A stretch of DNA of 64,000 bases from Marinospirillum celere (GTDB lineage Bacteria; Pseudomonadota; Gammaproteobacteria; Pseudomonadales; Halomonadaceae), in assembly GCF_900112235.1 (NCBI RefSeq), contig NZ_FOLH01000005.1:124001-188000 (forward strand), given 5' to 3'. A model generated the notes under the pieces. The model worked only from the letters and a program-made list of their open reading frames with translations, made no database searches and was not told the DNA's origin. Shown here piece after piece: positions 1 to 9,518 of the stretch (positions within the stretch are counted from its first letter, which is position 1; every line of letters starts with the position of its first letter). Made by a program: the position numbers and the translations under genes.

Positions 1-302
1 GAATAAGCAGGCACCCGAACCACTTGAAGACCCAGTTGTTTGGCTTCATGAAGATCCACCTGGTTAAAGCCAGCGCAACGCAGAGCAATAAATCGGATAC
101 CGAGCTGCTTCAGTTCCTGCAAACATTCAGCATCCAGCGTATCATTAACAAATGCACAGACCGCATCGGCACCTTCTGCTAACCGGGCTGTTGTCGCACT
201 CAAGCCTGCTTCCTGATAATCCAGGCTAAAGCCAAAGTGCTGGTTGGCGGCATCAAAAAAGCGCTGATCATATTTCTGAGCACTAAAAAAGCTGACTCGC
301 AT
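1..302 (-). CDS. ldhA: D-lactate dehydrogenase LdhA, N-terminal part (cut by window edge)
   Basis: The first 100 residues of an NAD-dependent D-2-hydroxyacid dehydrogenase, which reduces pyruvate to D-lactate in the cytoplasm during fermentation. The visible part opens with a strand ending in FFSAQKYD, continues with CAFVNDTL and then IRFIALRCAGFNQVDL, a block characteristic of the LdhA branch of the family; it runs off the window before the NAD-binding fold. I place the start at the ATG whose first base is 302, because AAGGA lies 7 nt upstream of it; another ATG at 308 is only 1 nt from that site. The gene is divergent from queG, with only 30 bp between the two start codons. Confidence 0.88.
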   Translation of the reverse strand, partial: MRVSFFSAQKYDQRFFDAANQHFGFSLDYQEAGLSATTARLAEGADAVCAFVNDTLDAECLQELKQLGIRFIALRCAGFNQVDLHEAKQLGLQVVRVPAY

Positions 303-332
303 CGTCATTTCCTTACTAATTTAAACCATCCC

Positions 333-1451
333 ATGATACTCGATTCTGAACAACAAGCTGGCCTGAAAGCTTTGGCAGTGACTATTAAAGAGCTAGCCAC
401 CGATCTGGGTTTTGCGGACTGCGGCATTACCGATGTGGATTTGGGTGAGCATCCGGCCTACCTGAAAAAATGGTTGGATGCAGGCTATGAAGGTGACATG
501 CAGTGGATGCACAATCACTTGGAGAAACGCTGTAATCCCGCCCTACTGGAACCCGGCACCCTTTCAGTCATTACCCTGCGTATGGATTACTTGCCGCCTG
601 AAACCCAGGCGATAAAGATTCTGGCCAACCCTGAAAAAGCTTATGTAAGCCGGTATGCGTTAGGCCGGGATTATCACAAGCTGATTCGTAAGCGTCTGGG
701 GCAGCTGGCAAAAAAGATCAATCAACACCTGGATGACAATGCAGCCCTAAGGGCGGCCTTCCCTGAGTTTCGTAGCCGCGCCTTTACCGACTCAGCCCCC
801 GTTCTGGAAAGAGCCCTGGCACTTCAGGGTGGACTGGGCTGGATCGGTAAAAATTGCATGCTGATTACTCCCAAGGCGGGCAGCTGGTTTTTCTTGGGTG
901 AAATTTATTTGAACCTGCCCCTTCCGAAAGATAAAGCCTTCGTTAAAGACCACTGTGGGCAGTGCTCAGCTTGTCATACCGCCTGCCCAACCCAGGCTTT
1001 TGTCGCCGACGGCGTGCTGGATGCCAAACGCTGCATCAGCTACCTGACCATCGAGTTAAAAGGCAGTATTCCTGAAGAACTGCGCCCCTTAATGGGCAAT
1101 CGTATTTTTGGCTGTGATGACTGCCAGCTATTTTGCCCCTGGAACCGTTTTGCCAAGAGCACTCAGGAAAAAGACTTTCATCCCCGACACCAACTGGATA
1201 CTGCCGATCTAGTTGATCTTTTCAATTGGGATGAAGCCAGCTTCCTGAAAAACACAGAAGGCTCGCCGATCCGCAGAACAGGCTATATTAGCTGGCTGCG
1301 CAATCTAGCCGTGGCTCTGGGCAACGCGCCACCTTCAGAAACCGTTCTTTCGGCTTTAAAAGCCCGCCAAACCCACCCTGACCCAGTGGTTAGAGAGCAT
1401 GTGCTCTGGGCACTGCAGCGTCATCAAGCCGGGCCTGCAAAAGATCACTGA
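333..1451 (+). CDS. queG: Epoxyqueuosine reductase QueG
   Basis: Iron-sulfur, cobalamin-dependent enzyme that reduces epoxyqueuosine to queuosine in tRNA, the last step of queuosine synthesis. The 372-residue protein carries two ferredoxin-like cysteine clusters: CGQCSACHTACP near residue 208 and CDDCQLFCPW near residue 260; the family length is about 350-380. The open frame extends upstream to 237, but that extension overlaps ldhA and has no family similarity, so the ATG at 333 is preferred. A HEAT-like helical tail follows the second cluster. The 3' end overlaps the convergent dusC by 62 bp, so two tRNA modification genes sit tail to tail. Confidence 0.95.
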   Translation: MILDSEQQAGLKALAVTIKELATDLGFADCGITDVDLGEHPAYLKKWLDAGYEGDMQWMHNHLEKRCNPALLEPGTLSVITLRMDYLPPETQAIKILANPEKAYVSRYALGRDYHKLIRKRLGQLAKKINQHLDDNAALRAAFPEFRSRAFTDSAPVLERALALQGGLGWIGKNCMLITPKAGSWFFLGEIYLNLPLPKDKAFVKDHCGQCSACHTACPTQAFVADGVLDAKRCISYLTIELKGSIPEELRPLMGNRIFGCDDCQLFCPWNRFAKSTQEKDFHPRHQLDTADLVDLFNWDEASFLKNTEGSPIRRTGYISWLRNLAVALGNAPPSETVLSALKARQTHPDPVVREHVLWALQRHQAGPAKDH

Positions 1452-2415
1452 TTTCTGCTTCGGTTTGCAGGCGCTTACAGGCTTCAAATAGCTGTCGAGC
1501 CGGTTCACCCCAGCGCGGCATCAACATCACCAGCCACTGCTTGATGCGCATGTTTCTAACCTTTTCAGGATAGATTTGTCCGGCCCCTGCAACCCACTCC
1601 AACATCAAAGCAGGCAAGTCTTCAAAGCAGGTTGCTTTAACTTCTTCACCTTGGCTGGCAGCCTTGATATGCGACGCCAACCAGGGGTCGGCAAGAGCAG
1701 TTCGCCCTAACATCACATCGCGAACCCCACTGGCCGCCACGCAGCGCTGGTAGTCTTCCAGCGTCCAGATTTCACCATTGGCCAAGACGGGAATAGCAAG
1801 CCTTTCAGCCAAAGCCGCTATTTTTTCCCAGTGTGCAGGCGGTTTATAGCCTTGAGTCTTCGTTCGCGCATGAACAACCAGCTGGGTCACTCCAGCCTCT
1901 TCCAGAGCCAGAGCATTATCCAAAGCCAGCTCAGCATCTTCGTAACCTAGGCGCATCTTGGCCGTCACCGGAATACCCTGAGGTTTCAGTGCTTCGACAA
2001 CCGCAGCAGCTACCGCCTGAACTCGGTTTGGCTCAGTCAGTAAGCGCGCACCACCCCCATGACGGTTAACAATTTTCGCCGGGCAGCCAAAATTAAGATC
2101 CACCACCTGGGCACCAGCTTTCACCGCAACACCGGCATTCACCGCCATGGATTCAGGATCACTGCCCAGCAGCTGGAGATGAACGGGCACTCCCGAGGGT
2201 GTCACTGAGTCACTTTTCAATTCCGGACAGATGCGGTGAAAAACCTTAGGAGGCAAACGCTCATGGGAGACCCTGACAAATTCAGTCACACAAAAATCCC
2301 AGCCACCCTGGCGGGTAAGCAGGTTGCGAGCTGTCACTTCTAGAACACCCTCCATAGGGGCCAAAGCAACGCAGGGTTCTTGGACAGACACGGGTATCAC
2401 CAACTTAAAAGGCAC
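1390..2415 (-). CDS. dusC: tRNA-dihydrouridine(16) synthase DusC
   Basis: FMN-dependent reductase that makes dihydrouridine in the tRNA D-loop. The TIM barrel starts with the FMN-contact motif LAPMEGV (about residue 18), has the catalytic cysteine in NFGCP (Cys111), KMRLGY near residue 153, and VHARTK and LANGEI farther on. The absence of a long C-terminal extension and the APMEGV motif fit DusC rather than DusA or DusB; the exact target position is inferred. The first codon at 2415 appears to be GTG with only a weak ribosome-binding site, so the start may be a few codons off. It converges with queG and overlaps it. Confidence 0.9.
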   Translation of the reverse strand: MPFKLVIPVSVQEPCVALAPMEGVLEVTARNLLTRQGGWDFCVTEFVRVSHERLPPKVFHRICPELKSDSVTPSGVPVHLQLLGSDPESMAVNAGVAVKAGAQVVDLNFGCPAKIVNRHGGGARLLTEPNRVQAVAAAVVEALKPQGIPVTAKMRLGYEDAELALDNALALEEAGVTQLVVHARTKTQGYKPPAHWEKIAALAERLAIPVLANGEIWTLEDYQRCVAASGVRDVMLGRTALADPWLASHIKAASQGEEVKATCFEDLPALMLEWVAGAGQIYPEKVRNMRIKQWLVMLMPRWGEPARQLFEACKRLQTEAEISDLLQARLDDAAVPRAHAL

Positions 2416-2582
2416 TAAGGCCGTTAAAAAAGAAACTTTTACTGCAATTACCCCATTTTACCTGAGAGCTTACCGGTTGAAATGACCAGGCAGTCTTTTT
2501 TTTCGCTATAACTCCTTAAAACCAGTAAGGATTCTGCACAAAAGTCCTGACCTGAGACATTTTGTCAAGAAGGTAGTCGTTC

Positions 2583-2597
2583 TTGTAGTTGCTACAA
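2583..2597. promoter_or_regulatory. Inverted repeat upstream of oadGAB (possible operator)
   Basis: TTGTAG-TTG-CTACAA is a perfect 6-bp inverted repeat in the 288-bp gap between dusC and oadG, about 105 bp before the oadG start. It could be an operator for a regulator of the decarboxylase operon; no known family consensus is recognised. I could not pick a convincing -35/-10 pair in the gap. Confidence 0.3.
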
Positions 2598-2703
2598 AAA
2601 TGAAACTGGTGCAAGGTTAGGCGGATAACCACACAGCAGGCCACAAATTGCCCTGGTTACTTACGCAAGTATGCCTGTTCTTTACACAGAATGAGGAAGT
2701 GCA

Positions 2704-2964
2704 ATGCAAGATCCTGATCTGATTGCTGAAGGTTTTAATCTCATGCTACTGGGCATGGGGTTTGTGTTCATGTTTTTGACGGTACTGGTAATCGCCACTA
2801 CCTTGATGTCAAAAACCATCAACCGCTTTTTCCCATCTCCTGAAGAAGCTGTTCAGGCTGGTATTTCTGGAAAGCCAGCAGCACAGCTTCCTTCGGACAA
2901 AAATCCTGAAATTATCGCTGTGATTAGTGCAGCACTTCACCTGCACCGCCAGCGTAAACAATAA
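2704..2964 (+). CDS. oadG: Oxaloacetate decarboxylase gamma subunit OadG
   Basis: Small membrane subunit (86 residues) of the Na+-translocating oxaloacetate decarboxylase; it assembles and stabilises the alpha-beta complex. One transmembrane helix lies at about residues 12-35 (LMLLGMGFVFMFLTVLVIA), followed by a polar cytoplasmic tail ending in ISAALHLHRQRKQ. The start has a good ribosome-binding site (GAGGAAG, about 4 nt upstream). It is first in oadG-oadA-oadB, the usual order for this pump, 56 bp before oadA. Confidence 0.92.
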   Translation: MQDPDLIAEGFNLMLLGMGFVFMFLTVLVIATTLMSKTINRFFPSPEEAVQAGISGKPAAQLPSDKNPEIIAVISAALHLHRQRKQ

Positions 2965-3020
2965 AAAAACACCACTTACCCAGTGGCAACCGGATTTAAT
3001 TACTTAACAGGTAAACAACC

Positions 3021-4832
3021 ATGACTGCTCCCAAGAAAAAACTCGGCATAACCGACGTCGTCCTGCGTGACGCCCACCAGTCTCTTTTTGCGACCCGCAT
3101 GCGTCTTGATGACATGCTACCTATTGCAGAAAAACTCGACCAAGTTGGTTTCTGGTCGCTGGAAAGCTGGGGTGGGGCCACCTTTGACGCCTGCATCCGT
3201 TATCTGGGTGAAGATCCCTGGGATCGCATTCGTGAATTGAAAAAAGCCATGCCCAAAACACCTCAGCAGATGCTACTGCGCGGCCAAAACCTTCTGGGCT
3301 ACCGCCACTATGCTGATGATGTGGTCGAAAAATTTGTTGAACGCGCCGCCACCAATGGCGTTGACGTTTTCCGTGTGTTTGATGCGATGAACGACCCGCG
3401 CAACCTGGAAACCGCTCTAAAAGCTGTTAAAAAGCAGGGCAAACACGCTCAGGGCACTATTTCCTACACCATCTCTCCGGTTCACACCATGCAGATGTGG
3501 TTGGACCTGTCCAAGAAGATTGAAGACATGGGTGCCGACTCTCTGGCCATCAAAGACATGGCCGGTCTGTTGAACCCTTATGTCGCCTATGAGCTGGTCT
3601 CCAAGCTAAAAGAAAGCCTGGATATACCTATCCACATGCAGTGCCATGCCACCACCGGCCTCTCCACTTCTGCCATCGTCAAGGCCGTGGAAGCAGGCAT
3701 TGATAATGTCGATACTGCTATTTCCTCCATGTCCCAGACTTACGGTCACAGTCCCACCGAATCCGTCGTGTCCATCTTCCAGGGCACCGAATGGGATACC
3801 GGTCTGGATATCGAACTACTTGAAGATATCGCCGCCTACTTCCGTGAAGTTCGTAAAAAGTACGCTCAATTTGAAGGCTCGCTTAAGGGTGTGGATTCAC
3901 GCATCCTGGTTGCCCAGGTTCCTGGCGGCATGTTGACCAACATGGAAGGCCAGTTGAAAGAACAGGGTGCGGGTGACAAGCTTGATGACGTTCTGGCTGA
4001 AATTCCCAAAGTACGTAAGGATCTGGGTTACATTCCCCTGGTTACCCCCACCTCTCAAATTGTCGGTACTCAGGCAGTTATGAATGTGCTGATGGGCGAG
4101 CGTTACAAGTCGATCAGTAAAGAAGTCCAGAAGGTACTGAAAGGCGAATATGGTGCTGCGCCTTCTGAATTGAACAAAGAGCTTCAAGATCGTGTACTGG
4201 AAGGCAAAGAACCCATTACCTGTCGCCCAGCTGACTTGATTGATGATGAAATGGACAAGTTGAAAACCGACTTGCAAGCCAAGGCCAAAGAAGAAGGCAT
4301 CAAGCTGTCTTCCGGTGAAAATGAACTGGATGATGTGCTCACCTATGCCCTTTTCCCTGAGATCGGTCTGAAATTCCTGCGCAATCGCGGTGATGCGTCC
4401 AAGTTTGAGCCTGTGCCCACTTTGGAAAGCGCTCAGGCTGCAACAGCTCCTGCCAAGCAGGCAGCAGCCCCTGCAGGTGATTCCGGTGTTTATACCGTCA
4501 AGGTCAATGGTACTGCTTATGTGGTTGAAGTTGCCGAAGGTGGCGATGTATCCAGCGTTACTGAGGCACCTGCCGGCGGCAATGCCCCAGCGGCTATTCC
4601 TGCTCCTGCTGCCTCAGGAACCGGTGAAGCCATCACTGCGCCTCTGGCGGGTAATATCTTCAAAATCCTGGTCAAGCCAGGTGATGCCGTTGAAGCCAAT
4701 CAGGTCGTGATCATCATGGAAGCCATGAAAATGGAAACTGAGATTCGCGCCAACAGTGCCGGCACTGTCGCCAGTGTTGACGTTCGCGAAGGGGATGCCG
4801 TACAGGTTGGCGATACCCTGCTGACCCTTTAA
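3021..4832 (+). CDS. oadA: Oxaloacetate decarboxylase alpha subunit OadA (biotin carrier)
   Basis: Soluble subunit (603 residues) that transfers the carboxyl group of oxaloacetate to its own biotin. The carboxyltransferase barrel occupies about residues 5-280, with [13 protein letters not shown] at the start and the metal-binding MQCHATTG near residue 207. A conserved PYC/OADA domain follows, then an Ala/Pro-rich linker (about 470-535) and a biotinyl domain with EAMKMET, where Lys570 is the biotin site. With OadB the energy of decarboxylation drives Na+ export. The biotin protein ligase is not in this window. Confidence 0.97.
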   Translation: MTAPKKKLGITDVVLRDAHQSLFATRMRLDDMLPIAEKLDQVGFWSLESWGGATFDACIRYLGEDPWDRIRELKKAMPKTPQQMLLRGQNLLGYRHYADDVVEKFVERAATNGVDVFRVFDAMNDPRNLETALKAVKKQGKHAQGTISYTISPVHTMQMWLDLSKKIEDMGADSLAIKDMAGLLNPYVAYELVSKLKESLDIPIHMQCHATTGLSTSAIVKAVEAGIDNVDTAISSMSQTYGHSPTESVVSIFQGTEWDTGLDIELLEDIAAYFREVRKKYAQFEGSLKGVDSRILVAQVPGGMLTNMEGQLKEQGAGDKLDDVLAEIPKVRKDLGYIPLVTPTSQIVGTQAVMNVLMGERYKSISKEVQKVLKGEYGAAPSELNKELQDRVLEGKEPITCRPADLIDDEMDKLKTDLQAKAKEEGIKLSSGENELDDVLTYALFPEIGLKFLRNRGDASKFEPVPTLESAQAATAPAKQAAAPAGDSGVYTVKVNGTAYVVEVAEGGDVSSVTEAPAGGNAPAAIPAPAASGTGEAITAPLAGNIFKILVKPGDAVEANQVVIIMEAMKMETEIRANSAGTVASVDVREGDAVQVGDTLLTL

Positions 4833-4862
4833 TCCACGGATCTCTGATGCGGAGCCTGACCT

Positions 4863-6182
4863 ATGGATAAAGTATTAATGCTGTGGGAAAACTCGGGGCT
4901 TTATAACCTGAGTCTTCTCCAGACAATCATGATTGCCATCTGCCTGGGTCTTTTGTACCTGGCGATTGCCAAAAAATTTGAGCCTCTGCTGCTGCTGCCC
5001 ATTGGTTTTGCGGGCGTTCTGGCCAATGTGCCAGAAGCAGGCTTAGCTCTTTCAGCCATGGACCAGGCGCTCTATCACTTCAACCCGCAAACCATGCAGG
5101 CCCTTGCAGGTGAGTTGAATATCACCCTGGCCGGAGCCGCTGAGGCAGCGGACAAGGCCCTGATTAAAGATGCCCTGGCCGCTATTGATGATCCGGCGCA
5201 AAAAGCCCGGGTTGCTCAAATCATCTCCGCTGCAGGCTACACTGATGGCTTCCTTTACATCTTCTATAGTGTGTTGGTTGCTACCGGTATTGCACCCCTG
5301 ATCATCTTCCTGGGTGTCGGGGCTATGACGGACTTTGGTCCTCTGCTGGCCAACCCCAGAACCCTGTTCCTGGGTGCCGCTGCTCAGTTTGGCATCTTTG
5401 CCACAGTACTGGGTGCTGTTGGTCTTTCCGCCCTGGGCATCGTTGACTTCAGTTTGGAGCAGGCCGCAGCCATAGGTATCATTGGTGGTGCTGATGGTCC
5501 TACCGCAATCTATGTCTCCAGCGTGCTGGCACCTGAGCTGCTGGGTGCGATTGCTGTTGCTGCCTACGCCTATATGGCGCTGGTACCCATTGTTCAGCCG
5601 CCAATCATGCGCGCACTGACCAGCAAGGAAGAAAGAGCCATCGTCATGACTCAACTAAGGCCGGTTAGCAAACGGGAGAAGATTATTTTCCCTCTGGCTG
5701 TCCTGGCACTGGTTGCGCTTTTCCTCCCTGCTGCTGCACCACTACTTGGAATGTTCTGTCTGGGTAACCTGATGCGTGAATGTGGTGTGGTCGAGCGCCT
5801 TTCCGACACAGCACAGAATGCCCTGATCAATATCGTCACCATCTTCCTTGGCCTGGCTGTAGGTTCTCGCCTGATTGGAGATCTCTTCCTGACGGTAGAA
5901 ACTCTGGGCATTATGGTGCTGGGTATCGTGGCCTTTGCGATAGGTACAGCAACCGGCATTTTGATGGCCAAGCTGATGAACAAAGTCAGCAAAATGCCCA
6001 TCAACCCACTGATAGGTTCTGCAGGGGTTTCAGCTGTCCCCATGGCGGCCCGTGTCGCCAATAAGGTCGGCCTGGAAGCCAACCCTCAAAACTTCCTGCT
6101 GATGCATGCCATGGGCCCCAATGTAGCCGGTGTTATCGGCTCAGCGGTTGCTGCCGGCGTGATGATCATGTACCTCGGCTAA
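4863..6182 (+). CDS. oadB: Oxaloacetate decarboxylase beta subunit OadB (Na+ pump)
   Basis: Integral membrane subunit (439 residues) that decarboxylates carboxybiotin and exports Na+. About nine to eleven hydrophobic helices are visible, together with the family signatures [13 protein letters not shown] (about residue 205), [14 protein letters not shown] (about 302) and the C-terminal [11 protein letters not shown]. It is the last gene of the oad operon, 30 bp after oadA, and is followed within 25 bp by a strong terminator. The pump lets the cell use oxaloacetate from citrate or other C4 acids while creating a sodium gradient. Confidence 0.96.
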   Translation: MDKVLMLWENSGLYNLSLLQTIMIAICLGLLYLAIAKKFEPLLLLPIGFAGVLANVPEAGLALSAMDQALYHFNPQTMQALAGELNITLAGAAEAADKALIKDALAAIDDPAQKARVAQIISAAGYTDGFLYIFYSVLVATGIAPLIIFLGVGAMTDFGPLLANPRTLFLGAAAQFGIFATVLGAVGLSALGIVDFSLEQAAAIGIIGGADGPTAIYVSSVLAPELLGAIAVAAYAYMALVPIVQPPIMRALTSKEERAIVMTQLRPVSKREKIIFPLAVLALVALFLPAAAPLLGMFCLGNLMRECGVVERLSDTAQNALINIVTIFLGLAVGSRLIGDLFLTVETLGIMVLGIVAFAIGTATGILMAKLMNKVSKMPINPLIGSAGVSAVPMAARVANKVGLEANPQNFLLMHAMGPNVAGVIGSAVAAGVMIMYLG

Positions 6183-6205
6183 ACAGCGGCCTTAGCTGGC
6201 AAATA

Positions 6206-6236
6206 AAAACCGGAGCCTAGGCTCCGGTTTTTTGTT
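6206..6236 (+). terminator. Rho-independent terminator of oadGAB
   Basis: Perfect palindromic stem ACCGGAGCC/GGCTCCGGT followed by a T-run, 24 nt after the oadB stop codon. Confidence 0.93.
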
Positions 6237-6280
6237 GGCTTCTCTTAGTGGAAGCTTGAAGAAATTTGCAGGTGGGTAGG

Positions 6281-6391
6281 TCAGGCCGCCATCTTAAGTG
6301 GCGTTTGCTCACCTTCAGCTACTAGAGCCTCTTCCCATTCCTGTCTAACTTTTAGCTCTTCAGCTAGAGCCATTAGCATTTCTTCACTCAT
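6281..6391 (-). CDS. Possible 36-residue small protein
   Basis: A short frame on the minus strand encodes 36 residues: it starts MSEEMLMALAEELKVRQEWE and ends in EGEQTPLKMAA. AGAGGGG lies 5 nt before the ATG, a good ribosome-binding site. The product would be acidic, amphipathic and probably one or two helices, with no membrane segment or signal. It sits alone in the 463-bp gap between oadB and the CBS protein gene, reading against the oad operon. I recognise no family. It may be a real small protein or a chance frame; the binding site and the regular helix-like composition favour the former. Confidence 0.45.
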   Translation of the reverse strand: MSEEMLMALAEELKVRQEWEEALVAEGEQTPLKMAA

Positions 6392-6401
6392 AGTACCCCT
6401 C

Positions 6402-6497
6402 TGCCTGTAAGGCAATAACTAACACTTGGGCAAATGCCCACATTAAAAGTAGACTCTTTATGAGCAAATAGCTAGTGCCAAGCTGGCAATTTTTTTT
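6402..6497. repeat. Three short inverted repeats in the oadB-CBS intergenic region
   Basis: TGCC-TGTAA-GGCA (6402-6414), TGGGCA-AA-TGCCCA (6427-6440) and TGCCA-AGC-TGGCA (6476-6488) follow each other; the last is followed by eight T and looks like a weak plus-strand terminator. On the minus strand they would form the leader of the 36-residue frame. The rest of the gap, 6498-6645, is AT-rich and should hold the promoter of the CBS protein gene; no clear -35/-10 pair was identified. Confidence 0.4.
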
Positions 6498-6645
6498 ATC
6501 GGATTTTCAATAACTTAATATAAAATTTATCTCGCAGCGCAGCATTTTTATGGCTTAAATGTAGTCAGCTGCTACTAAAATTCAAGTTATTCCTTGAGTT
6601 GCCGTTCTATACTGGAACTAACAGTTATTTTATAAGGCAGCCACT

Positions 6646-7359
6646 ATGGTCTTTCCAATTCACGAGCAGGGCTTGCGCATCCATACTCCGAAGAACCAGG
6701 TCCTCCAGCGTCCTGCAATTCGACAAACCCAGGCAACAACAGCTGGGCGTCGTTTAGTGGACCATGATGGCGATGCTGAACACGACCAGAATATTTCCGA
6801 TCAAACCTGGTTGGGGCGTCAACTGACAGCCAAGGAAAAACAGGAAGAAGAGGAACAAGCCACTGGCACTCGCCCTGGCAGCCGGGCCATTCATGCCTAT
6901 GAAGCAGTTGAACAGAGCCGCAAACCTGCAGCACCGCACCTGCCAGCCAGCCATATTATGCGCTCACCAGTGATTACCCTGGAAGCAGCTGCCACGCTTA
7001 ATGAAGCTTGGCAGCTTTGTCAGCGTGAAGGCATTCACTATCTGGTGCTGACTGATACTCAGGGTGAGCTGGAAGGCATCGTCAGTGAGCGGGATCTCTT
7101 GGCCGAAGCCGCGGGTGTAGGTGAATTGAGTAAACAAGAAGAGATTGATCTCAGTAAGGCTGAGATTAGAGTATTGATCAGAAAGCCTTTGATCACTGCT
7201 CAAGAAACCACAGATGTCAGAGATATTGCCCGTCTCATGCTCAAGCATAAAGTCAGGGCAGTACCAGTGATTAATGATAAAAATGAATTGCTTGGCTTGG
7301 TTACGCGCTCAGATTTGATGCTGGGCTTGGCTAATCAAAGCATCGAGATTGACACCTGA
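6646..7359 (+). CDS. CBS-domain-pair protein
   Basis: Cytoplasmic protein of 237 residues. Residues 1-100 are polar and low in hydrophobic content, with a KEKQEEEEQ stretch. Two CBS motifs follow: about 105-165 (IMRSPVITLEAA to GIVSERDLLAE) and about 178-232 (VLIRKPLITAQ to GLVTRSDLMLG). CBS pairs bind adenine nucleotides and act as sensors; no catalytic domain is attached, so the partner is unknown. The ATG at 6646 has a weak AAGGC site 8 nt upstream. It stands alone on plus, convergent with the ProQ-like gene (6 bp apart). Confidence 0.85.
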   Translation: MVFPIHEQGLRIHTPKNQVLQRPAIRQTQATTAGRRLVDHDGDAEHDQNISDQTWLGRQLTAKEKQEEEEQATGTRPGSRAIHAYEAVEQSRKPAAPHLPASHIMRSPVITLEAAATLNEAWQLCQREGIHYLVLTDTQGELEGIVSERDLLAEAAGVGELSKQEEIDLSKAEIRVLIRKPLITAQETTDVRDIARLMLKHKVRAVPVINDKNELLGLVTRSDLMLGLANQSIEIDT

Positions 7360-7365
7360 GCAAGA

Positions 7366-8091
7366 TTAGCGGGTATTCAGTTGCATCAGCTGCTGGAGCT
7401 TTGAGCTTAGGCGATCTTCTTCAGCACGCTTTTTCTGTTCTTCTTCCTGCTTACGGCGCTGGTGCTCTTTTTGCTTTTTCTGAGTTTCCCAAAGTTCCAG
7501 CTGCTCACGGGCAAACTCAGCCTCCTGCTCGGTGACAAAGCCCGCATTGCTACCCTGCAAATCCAGGCGCACAGCGCCAGCTTTCAAACAACGCAGATAC
7601 CTGGGCAGCTTCACATAGCCAGCCAGAGCCCGGCGAATTTTCTTTTGATCACCACCTTCGGCAGCCAGAAGATCTTCATGGATGCCAATTTTAAGTGGCT
7701 GCGGCTGGCCCGGCATAAACGCACGTGGATACTTGCTAACCCAATGCTCTAGGCGCTGCTGTGGATTCATGGCTTCCAGATTCGCAAAGCCTTCTTCTGG
7801 AACCTTTTGGGCCTCTGGCGCCTTCAGGCCCAGGGTCTCACGAATCAGCATCATCAAGGCATCTGGACGGCTCAGCAGGCTTTCTGCTTCCGGCCCTTGT
7901 AACTGGGTATTAATTTTTTCTTTCAGCTGGTTGAGCTTGCCTTCCAGCTCCTCCACCCGGCTTTCCAGTTCAAGGTTGCGCTCTTTGAGGGCATGAATTT
8001 CCTGCTGTGCCCTGCCCAGAGCTCCCAAACCCTGATCAGCATAGCTGGTCAATTGATCAAAAAGATCATCCACTTTTTGTTCCAAGGCCAT
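7366..8091 (-). CDS. ProQ/FinO-domain RNA-binding protein
   Basis: A coiled coil (about residues 5-65, rich in E/L heptads such as LELESRVEELEGKLNQLKEK) is followed by a ProQ/FinO domain (about residues 100-210) and a highly charged Lys/Glu C-terminal helix. Domain marks are NPQQRLEHWVSKYPRAF, LKIGIHEDLLA, RRALAGYVKLPRYLRCL and the GAVRLDL region. Such proteins bind structured RNAs and small-RNA pairs. The frame extends to 8133, but GGAAG lies 7 nt before the ATG at 8091, giving 241 residues, so that start is preferred. It differs from classical ProQ in having the coiled coil first and no C-terminal Tudor-like domain. Confidence 0.85.
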   Translation of the reverse strand: MALEQKVDDLFDQLTSYADQGLGALGRAQQEIHALKERNLELESRVEELEGKLNQLKEKINTQLQGPEAESLLSRPDALMMLIRETLGLKAPEAQKVPEEGFANLEAMNPQQRLEHWVSKYPRAFMPGQPQPLKIGIHEDLLAAEGGDQKKIRRALAGYVKLPRYLRCLKAGAVRLDLQGSNAGFVTEQEAEFAREQLELWETQKKQKEHQRRKQEEEQKKRAEEDRLSSKLQQLMQLNTR

Positions 8092-8168
8092 AGTCTGACT
8101 TCCAAGCTGCAAACTTGATTTTTGTAACATCATTTACCTGCTGTTACCAGCAGAAGATGCCACTTTTT

Positions 8169-8708
8169 TCATCCCTTTCTTTTCAGCAAGCGAATCAGAT
8201 AAGCATAGCGATTACCTTCCTGCGCTGGATAGGTATCCCGGCTCACTTCAAGCCATTCATTTTCCTTCACTTCAGGGAACCAGGCATCCCCTTCAGGTTC
8301 GGCTTCTACCGTGGTCAGGTACAGATGACTGGCTAGTGGAAAAGCCTGCTGATAAATTTGCCCACCGCCCATCACCATGATTTCAGGCGCACCATCAACT
8401 ATGGCCTGACTATCGGCTAGTTTCAGGGCTTCCTGCAAACTGGAAGCAACCTTGATGCCAGGGTGGGAGAACTCAGGATTCCGGGTTACCACGATATTGG
8501 TACGCCCCGGCAGAGGCCGCCCAATGGATTCAAAGGTCGCCCGCCCCATGACCAGGGGTTTACCCAGAGTAGTGCGTTTGAAGTGCTTCAGCTCTTCGGG
8601 GAGATACCAGGGCATCCGGTTCTGATGACCGATCACCCAGTTACGGGCTGCGGCAACGATAATGGCAACCGGGGTTTCCAGATCCAGGTTTTCAAGCTCA
8701 GACGTCAT
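8169..8708 (-). CDS. folA: Dihydrofolate reductase
   Basis: NADPH-dependent reductase (179 residues) producing tetrahydrofolate. The active-site region [20 protein letters not shown] (about residues 20-39), [17 protein letters not shown] (about 53-69) and [13 protein letters not shown] are all present. The start codon overlaps the thyA stop by 4 bp (ATGA arrangement), so translation is coupled to thymidylate synthase, which consumes folate and creates the need for this enzyme. It is the last gene of the minus-strand lgt-thyA-folA run. Trimethoprim binds this enzyme family; nothing in the sequence indicates a resistant variant. Confidence 0.96.
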   Translation of the reverse strand: MTSELENLDLETPVAIIVAAARNWVIGHQNRMPWYLPEELKHFKRTTLGKPLVMGRATFESIGRPLPGRTNIVVTRNPEFSHPGIKVASSLQEALKLADSQAIVDGAPEIMVMGGGQIYQQAFPLASHLYLTTVEAEPEGDAWFPEVKENEWLEVSRDTYPAQEGNRYAYLIRLLKRKG

Positions 8709-9499
8709 ACAGCCACCGGTGCCTTGATGTGTGGATGGTGCTCATAGCCTTCAATACTGATGTCATCAAAAGTGAAGGCAAAGAGATCCTTGATCTCAGG
8801 ATTCAACTGCAACCTGGGGAGGGCTAAGGGCTCACGGCTTAGCTGCAAATCCGTTTGTTCCAGGTGGTTGCTGTAGAGGTGAGCGTCACCCAGGGTATGC
8901 ACAAAATCACCCACTTCCAGATCACAAACCTGAGCGATCATATGGGTCAGGAGCGCATAGCTAGCGATATTAAAGGGCACGCCCAGGAAAATATCGGCAG
9001 AGCGCTGATAGAGCTGGCAGGAGAGCTTGCCTTCGGCCACATAAAATTGAAACAGACAGTGACAGGGCGGCAGGGCCATTTCATCCACCAGTGCCGGGTT
9101 CCAGGCTGAAACAATCAAACGGCGCGAATCCGGGTTGGTTTTGATCTGGTTGATCAGCTTGCTGATTTGATCAATGGACTCGCCCTGAGGCCCAGGCCAA
9201 GAGCGCCACTGGTAACCATAAACCGGCCCCAGGTCGCCTTTTTCATCGGCCCACTCATCCCAGATGGAAACGCCGTTTTCCTTTAAATAGGCAATATTGG
9301 TATCACCTTTGAGAAACCACAAAAGCTCGTGAATAATCGAGCGTAGGTGTAACTTCTTGGTGGTCACCAGCGGAAAACCCTCTTGCAGGTCAAAGCGCAT
9401 CTGGTAACCAAAAACACTATAGGTGCCCGTGCCGGTACGATCCGACTTGTAAACACCCTTTTCGCGTACGTGACGCATTAAATCCAGATAGGCTTGCAT
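8705..9499 (-). CDS. thyA: Thymidylate synthase
   Basis: Converts dUMP and methylene-tetrahydrofolate to dTMP and dihydrofolate. At 264 residues it has the exact length of the common bacterial form. Visible motifs are DRTGTGT near residue 21, [19 protein letters not shown], the catalytic cysteine in [12 protein letters not shown] (about residue 146), [20 protein letters not shown] and the C-terminal APVAV. It lies 19 bp after lgt and overlaps folA by 4 bp. Confidence 0.98.
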   Translation of the reverse strand: MQAYLDLMRHVREKGVYKSDRTGTGTYSVFGYQMRFDLQEGFPLVTTKKLHLRSIIHELLWFLKGDTNIAYLKENGVSIWDEWADEKGDLGPVYGYQWRSWPGPQGESIDQISKLINQIKTNPDSRRLIVSAWNPALVDEMALPPCHCLFQFYVAEGKLSCQLYQRSADIFLGVPFNIASYALLTHMIAQVCDLEVGDFVHTLGDAHLYSNHLEQTDLQLSREPLALPRLQLNPEIKDLFAFTFDDISIEGYEHHPHIKAPVAV

Positions 9500-9518
9500 G
9501 ACTCGACTCGCTGGTTAA

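Noticed and set aside
237-332. N-terminal extension of queG
   Set aside because: Overlaps the ldhA coding region on the other strand, and the conserved family start lies at the ATG at 333.
5052-5654. Long open frame antisense to oadB (200 residues)
   Set aside because: Frame shadow of a full-length membrane protein gene; composition is unlike a protein family.
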